Assembly (NCBI RefSeq): GCF_000220395.1
Contig: NW_004086320.1
Coordinates: forward strand, 1 to 64,000
Direction: 5' to 3'
Source: Ichthyophthirius multifiliis
Taxonomy: Eukaryota > Ciliophora > Oligohymenophorea > Hymenostomatida
DNA length: 64,000 bases
This document shows positions 61,818 through 64,000 of this stretch, one piece after another. Position numbers and translations under genes: made by a program. The notes beneath the pieces are model-generated. The model saw only the letters and a program-made list of their open reading frames with translations, had not been told where the DNA came from and did no database searches. How positions within the stretch are numbered: the first letter of the stretch is position 1; every line of letters starts with the position of its first letter.

Positions 61818-64000
61818 TCAATTTTTTATTCTATCTTTTTAAAGGAAATTTATTTTTGATAAATTTAGTTTATCTTCTAATTTTATCCTTAAAAGATTGT
61901 TTTAATCAATACTATGTGAAATATTATTACTGATTAAATCATTATAGGATGATTTGTTAACATTATAATAATTACAACTTTTATATGGAGAGGTGTTATA
62001 AGAAAACATATTAATTTTTTTATAATATTTATTAATTTAATTATTTTATAGTTATTAGAATTTCTTTTAAGAATTTATACTTTAATTTAACAATTAATTT
62101 TAAATATATTTGTTTTTAATCTAATAATTTTCTAAATTTAAAATATTTAAATTTCTGAAATTCTTTTTACTAAACTAATATTATTTTTCTTTACTTTTTA
62201 CTAAATTCTTAGGCGTTCCTTAATATTAAAAATTTAATTCCCTTTACCTTTAATACATTAATATCTAATCAATATCTTAAAGTATTTAATTTTATTTATT
62301 TTTTAATGCCACCAATTTCTCTAGTAGTTATTCTTATCCTCCCTTTAGTTAATCGATTATTTATCTTTGTTAAATAATTTCTTTATATGTAGAATTTTTG
62401 CATTAAATTAATTATTTTAATTAAATTTCATCATAAGTTAGTTATTCTTAATTTGCATTTATCATATTTTACATTTGATGAATTTAATCATTATTTATGA
62501 TAAATTCTTTCATAACTTAATCTAATTTTGTATCAGGGACTACTACACAAATTCTATTATTTTAAATTAAATTTTATTTTTTTAATAATTTATATAAACA
62601 TACTTTTATAATATTTATTCAAACATGCATTTTTATATATTTAATTTATCTATTTCTATTCTCATTGTTTAAAATACTTCTTTATCTTTAGCATTTTTTT
62701 AACTTTGTGAAGTTTCTAAAGTTTAAAATTATGTTTAATTTTAAAAAGAGCTTTATAATTGTTTCGACTTTTATTTAATTTTCTTTTTTTAATATTTTTA
62801 TATATAAGTATATTACCTGCTATTGTAAAGGTTCTATTTAGCTTTTAATATTATTAATTAATTTATTTTATTGTTTTTATTAATTTTATTCAGTTTATTA
62901 AGTTTATTATGTTTATTAAGTTTACTATGTTTACTAAGTTTTTTAAGTTTTTTAAGTTTATTACGTTTATTATGTTTACTAAGTTTTTTAATTTTATTAA
63001 GTTTATTACGTTTATTAAGTTTATTCAGTTTATTAAGTTTATTACGTTTATTACGTTTATTATGTTTATTACATTTATTAAGTTTATTACGCTTATTATG
63101 TTTATTACATTTATTATGTTTATTAATTTATTACTTTGTTTAAATTAATTTATTCAATATTATTACTATTGTTTAATTATTTCATGATTTCTTATGTTTA
63201 ATACAATTTATTATCATATTATTTTATTTATTCTTCAAAATATATTTCTTGATTCATTAAATTTTATAAATTTAATTATAAAATATCAATATCTTCACCT
63301 TATTTTAAAATGTAGTTAATAAGAAACTATATTGAATAAAAAAAATGATGAAATTTATACATAATAAAATAAAAAAAATAACAACCTCAATTTGTTAAAA
63401 GCAGATAATAATCAATTTAAACATAAATTAAAATGATTCTGTTTCATTACAATTAATATCTGTTTTAAATTATTTAATAAAATTAGAAAAAGAAGGAATA
63501 ATTATTGAATTAAGATTTTCTATTTAATAATTTTCTTGAAATTATTTGACAAACTAGCCTATTATTAAAAATGTGTTTTCTGATATTTCTTTAAATTATT
63601 AATTTTATTAAATTATATTATTTTTTTATTCATTTTGATTTGTATTTACTTCTAATTTTTAACAATTTTATATTTTATTTTATTATATTTTATTCATTTC
63701 TTATACATAAAAATGCTCCCAAGTATTCAAATTTTTATTAGAATTGTTTATAAATAAATCATTTTAATCTTTATTTATGTTTTCATTATTATTATTTTAA
63801 TTTTAGTTACTATACATTTCATATTTTTATTAATCTTTTTTTATATCTATTCTATCTAATAAATTATTTTTATTATCATTTTTCTATTAAAATGTATTTA
63901 TAATATTTTAAAATTGTTTATTTTAAAATTATTATTGTAAGTCTAAACTAGAGAAACCTCTTCTTATTAAATTTTAGTTATATCTATTTGATTCGTTCAT
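61818..64000 (-). CDS. Asn/Gln-rich coiled-coil protein with x-Asn-Lys tripeptide repeats
   Basis: Not assigned to a family. The frame starts with ATG at the very last base of the window, reading MNESNRYNQNLIRRGFSSLD, so an upstream exon cannot be excluded. Gln/Asn-rich helical sequence follows, with NTFLIIGQFVKQFQENYQ and PSFSNFIKQFKTDINCNE. After an intron near 63290-63390, a tandem tripeptide array (NKL, NKH, NKR and variants) occupies about 62880-63130. Further helical sequence includes VVVPDTKLDQVMKEF and IIDQLKGGQEQLLEKLVAL. The C-terminus holds FSYNTSPYKSCNYYNVN and ends FLQKDRIKN at TGA 61818. The joint near 62780-62815 (34-nt intron GTAATA...AAAAAG) misses its phase by one base. The plus-strand Leu-rich open frames here are shadows of the array. 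Confidence 0.65.
62880..63130 (-). repeat. 9-bp tandem repeat encoding x-Asn-Lys
   Basis: About 28 imperfect copies of a nine-base unit on a TTTATTAAG/TTTATTACG/TTTATTATG theme (plus strand). In the host gene's frame each copy gives one tripeptide: Asn (or Ser/Lys), Lys, and Leu/His/Arg/Cys. The third position of the unit varies while the Lys codon is constant, so the array is under coding constraint. Confidence 0.9.

Noticed and set aside
61818-62009. 63-residue minus-strand frame as an independent small gene
   Set aside because: The same frame is open far upstream through conserved-looking sequence, so it is the C-terminus of the Asn/Gln-rich protein.
62871-63148. Two overlapping plus-strand Leu- and Phe/Lys-rich open frames
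   Set aside because: Both are readings of the nine-base array on the wrong strand or frame; the minus-strand gene continues on both sides of the array.
1-64000. CRISPR array, insertion sequence, prophage or bacterial operon
   Set aside because: No spaced direct repeats, terminal inverted repeats with transposase, or polycistronic gene runs; genes are intron-containing eukaryotic types.
1-64000. tRNA genes
   Set aside because: No GGTTCGA-type B box with matching acceptor stem was seen on either strand by eye; a covariance-model scan would be decisive.

Overview
The window reads as nuclear, most likely macronuclear, DNA of an oligohymenophorean ciliate. It is extremely A+T-rich. Recognisable genes only read through if TAA and TAG are Gln and TGA is the sole stop, and introns are short, AT-rich and GT-AG (about 30-120 nt, longer where they hold a TA repeat). 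The very low G+C, the leishmanolysin-type protease and the Asn/Lys/Gln-rich proteins recall Ichthyophthirius or a Tetrahymena relative, but the species is an inference. No tRNA, rRNA, CRISPR or bacterial-type element was seen. Most genes are invisible to a standard-code ORF search; I translated them by hand with TGA as the only stop.

Layout. 2.0-11.1 kb: ribosomal protein eL32 (+), a long uncharacterised protein (-), a divergent chaperonin-60 with an in-frame TGA (+), an LC8-type dynein light chain (-) and an AGC kinase (-). 11.1-13.5 kb is AT-rich spacer. 13.5-25.3 kb: CFAP58 (+), a RING/IBR zinc-finger protein (-), COMMD3 (-), an uncharacterised gene (-), a PIG-O-like membrane protein without its active site (+) and VPS33 (+). 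25.5-30.7 kb: an RCC1-repeat protein with a long coiled-coil tail (-). 30.7-33.5 kb is spacer. 33.5-44.5 kb: a zinc-finger/WD40 protein (+), a second AGC kinase with a TH1/PH-like domain (+), a 1,100-residue coiled-coil protein (-) and a protein with two FHA-like segments (+). 46.9-54.6 kb: mitochondrial uL1 (-), a DHHC palmitoyltransferase (-), an AVL9/DENN protein fused to MORN repeats (+) and a CDK10/11-type kinase (+). 54.6-58.1 kb is mostly spacer. 58.1-64.0 kb: a leishmanolysin-like secreted metalloprotease (-) and an Asn/Lys repeat coiled-coil protein (-) that begins at the last base of the window.

The genes form no operon; neighbours are unrelated, as usual in a eukaryote. Recurrent themes are cilium (CFAP58, LC8), endomembrane traffic (VPS33, AVL9, COMMD3, DHHC) and kinase signalling (two AGC, one CDK). 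About ten genes carry single-base frame breaks, nearly all one A/T too few in a homopolymer. I read these as probable consensus errors rather than biology; the in-frame TGA in the chaperonin is of a different kind. No gene cluster here looks like a new defence or mobile system. The most unusual items are the AVL9-MORN fusion, the apparent PIG-O pseudoenzyme and the TGA inside the chaperonin.
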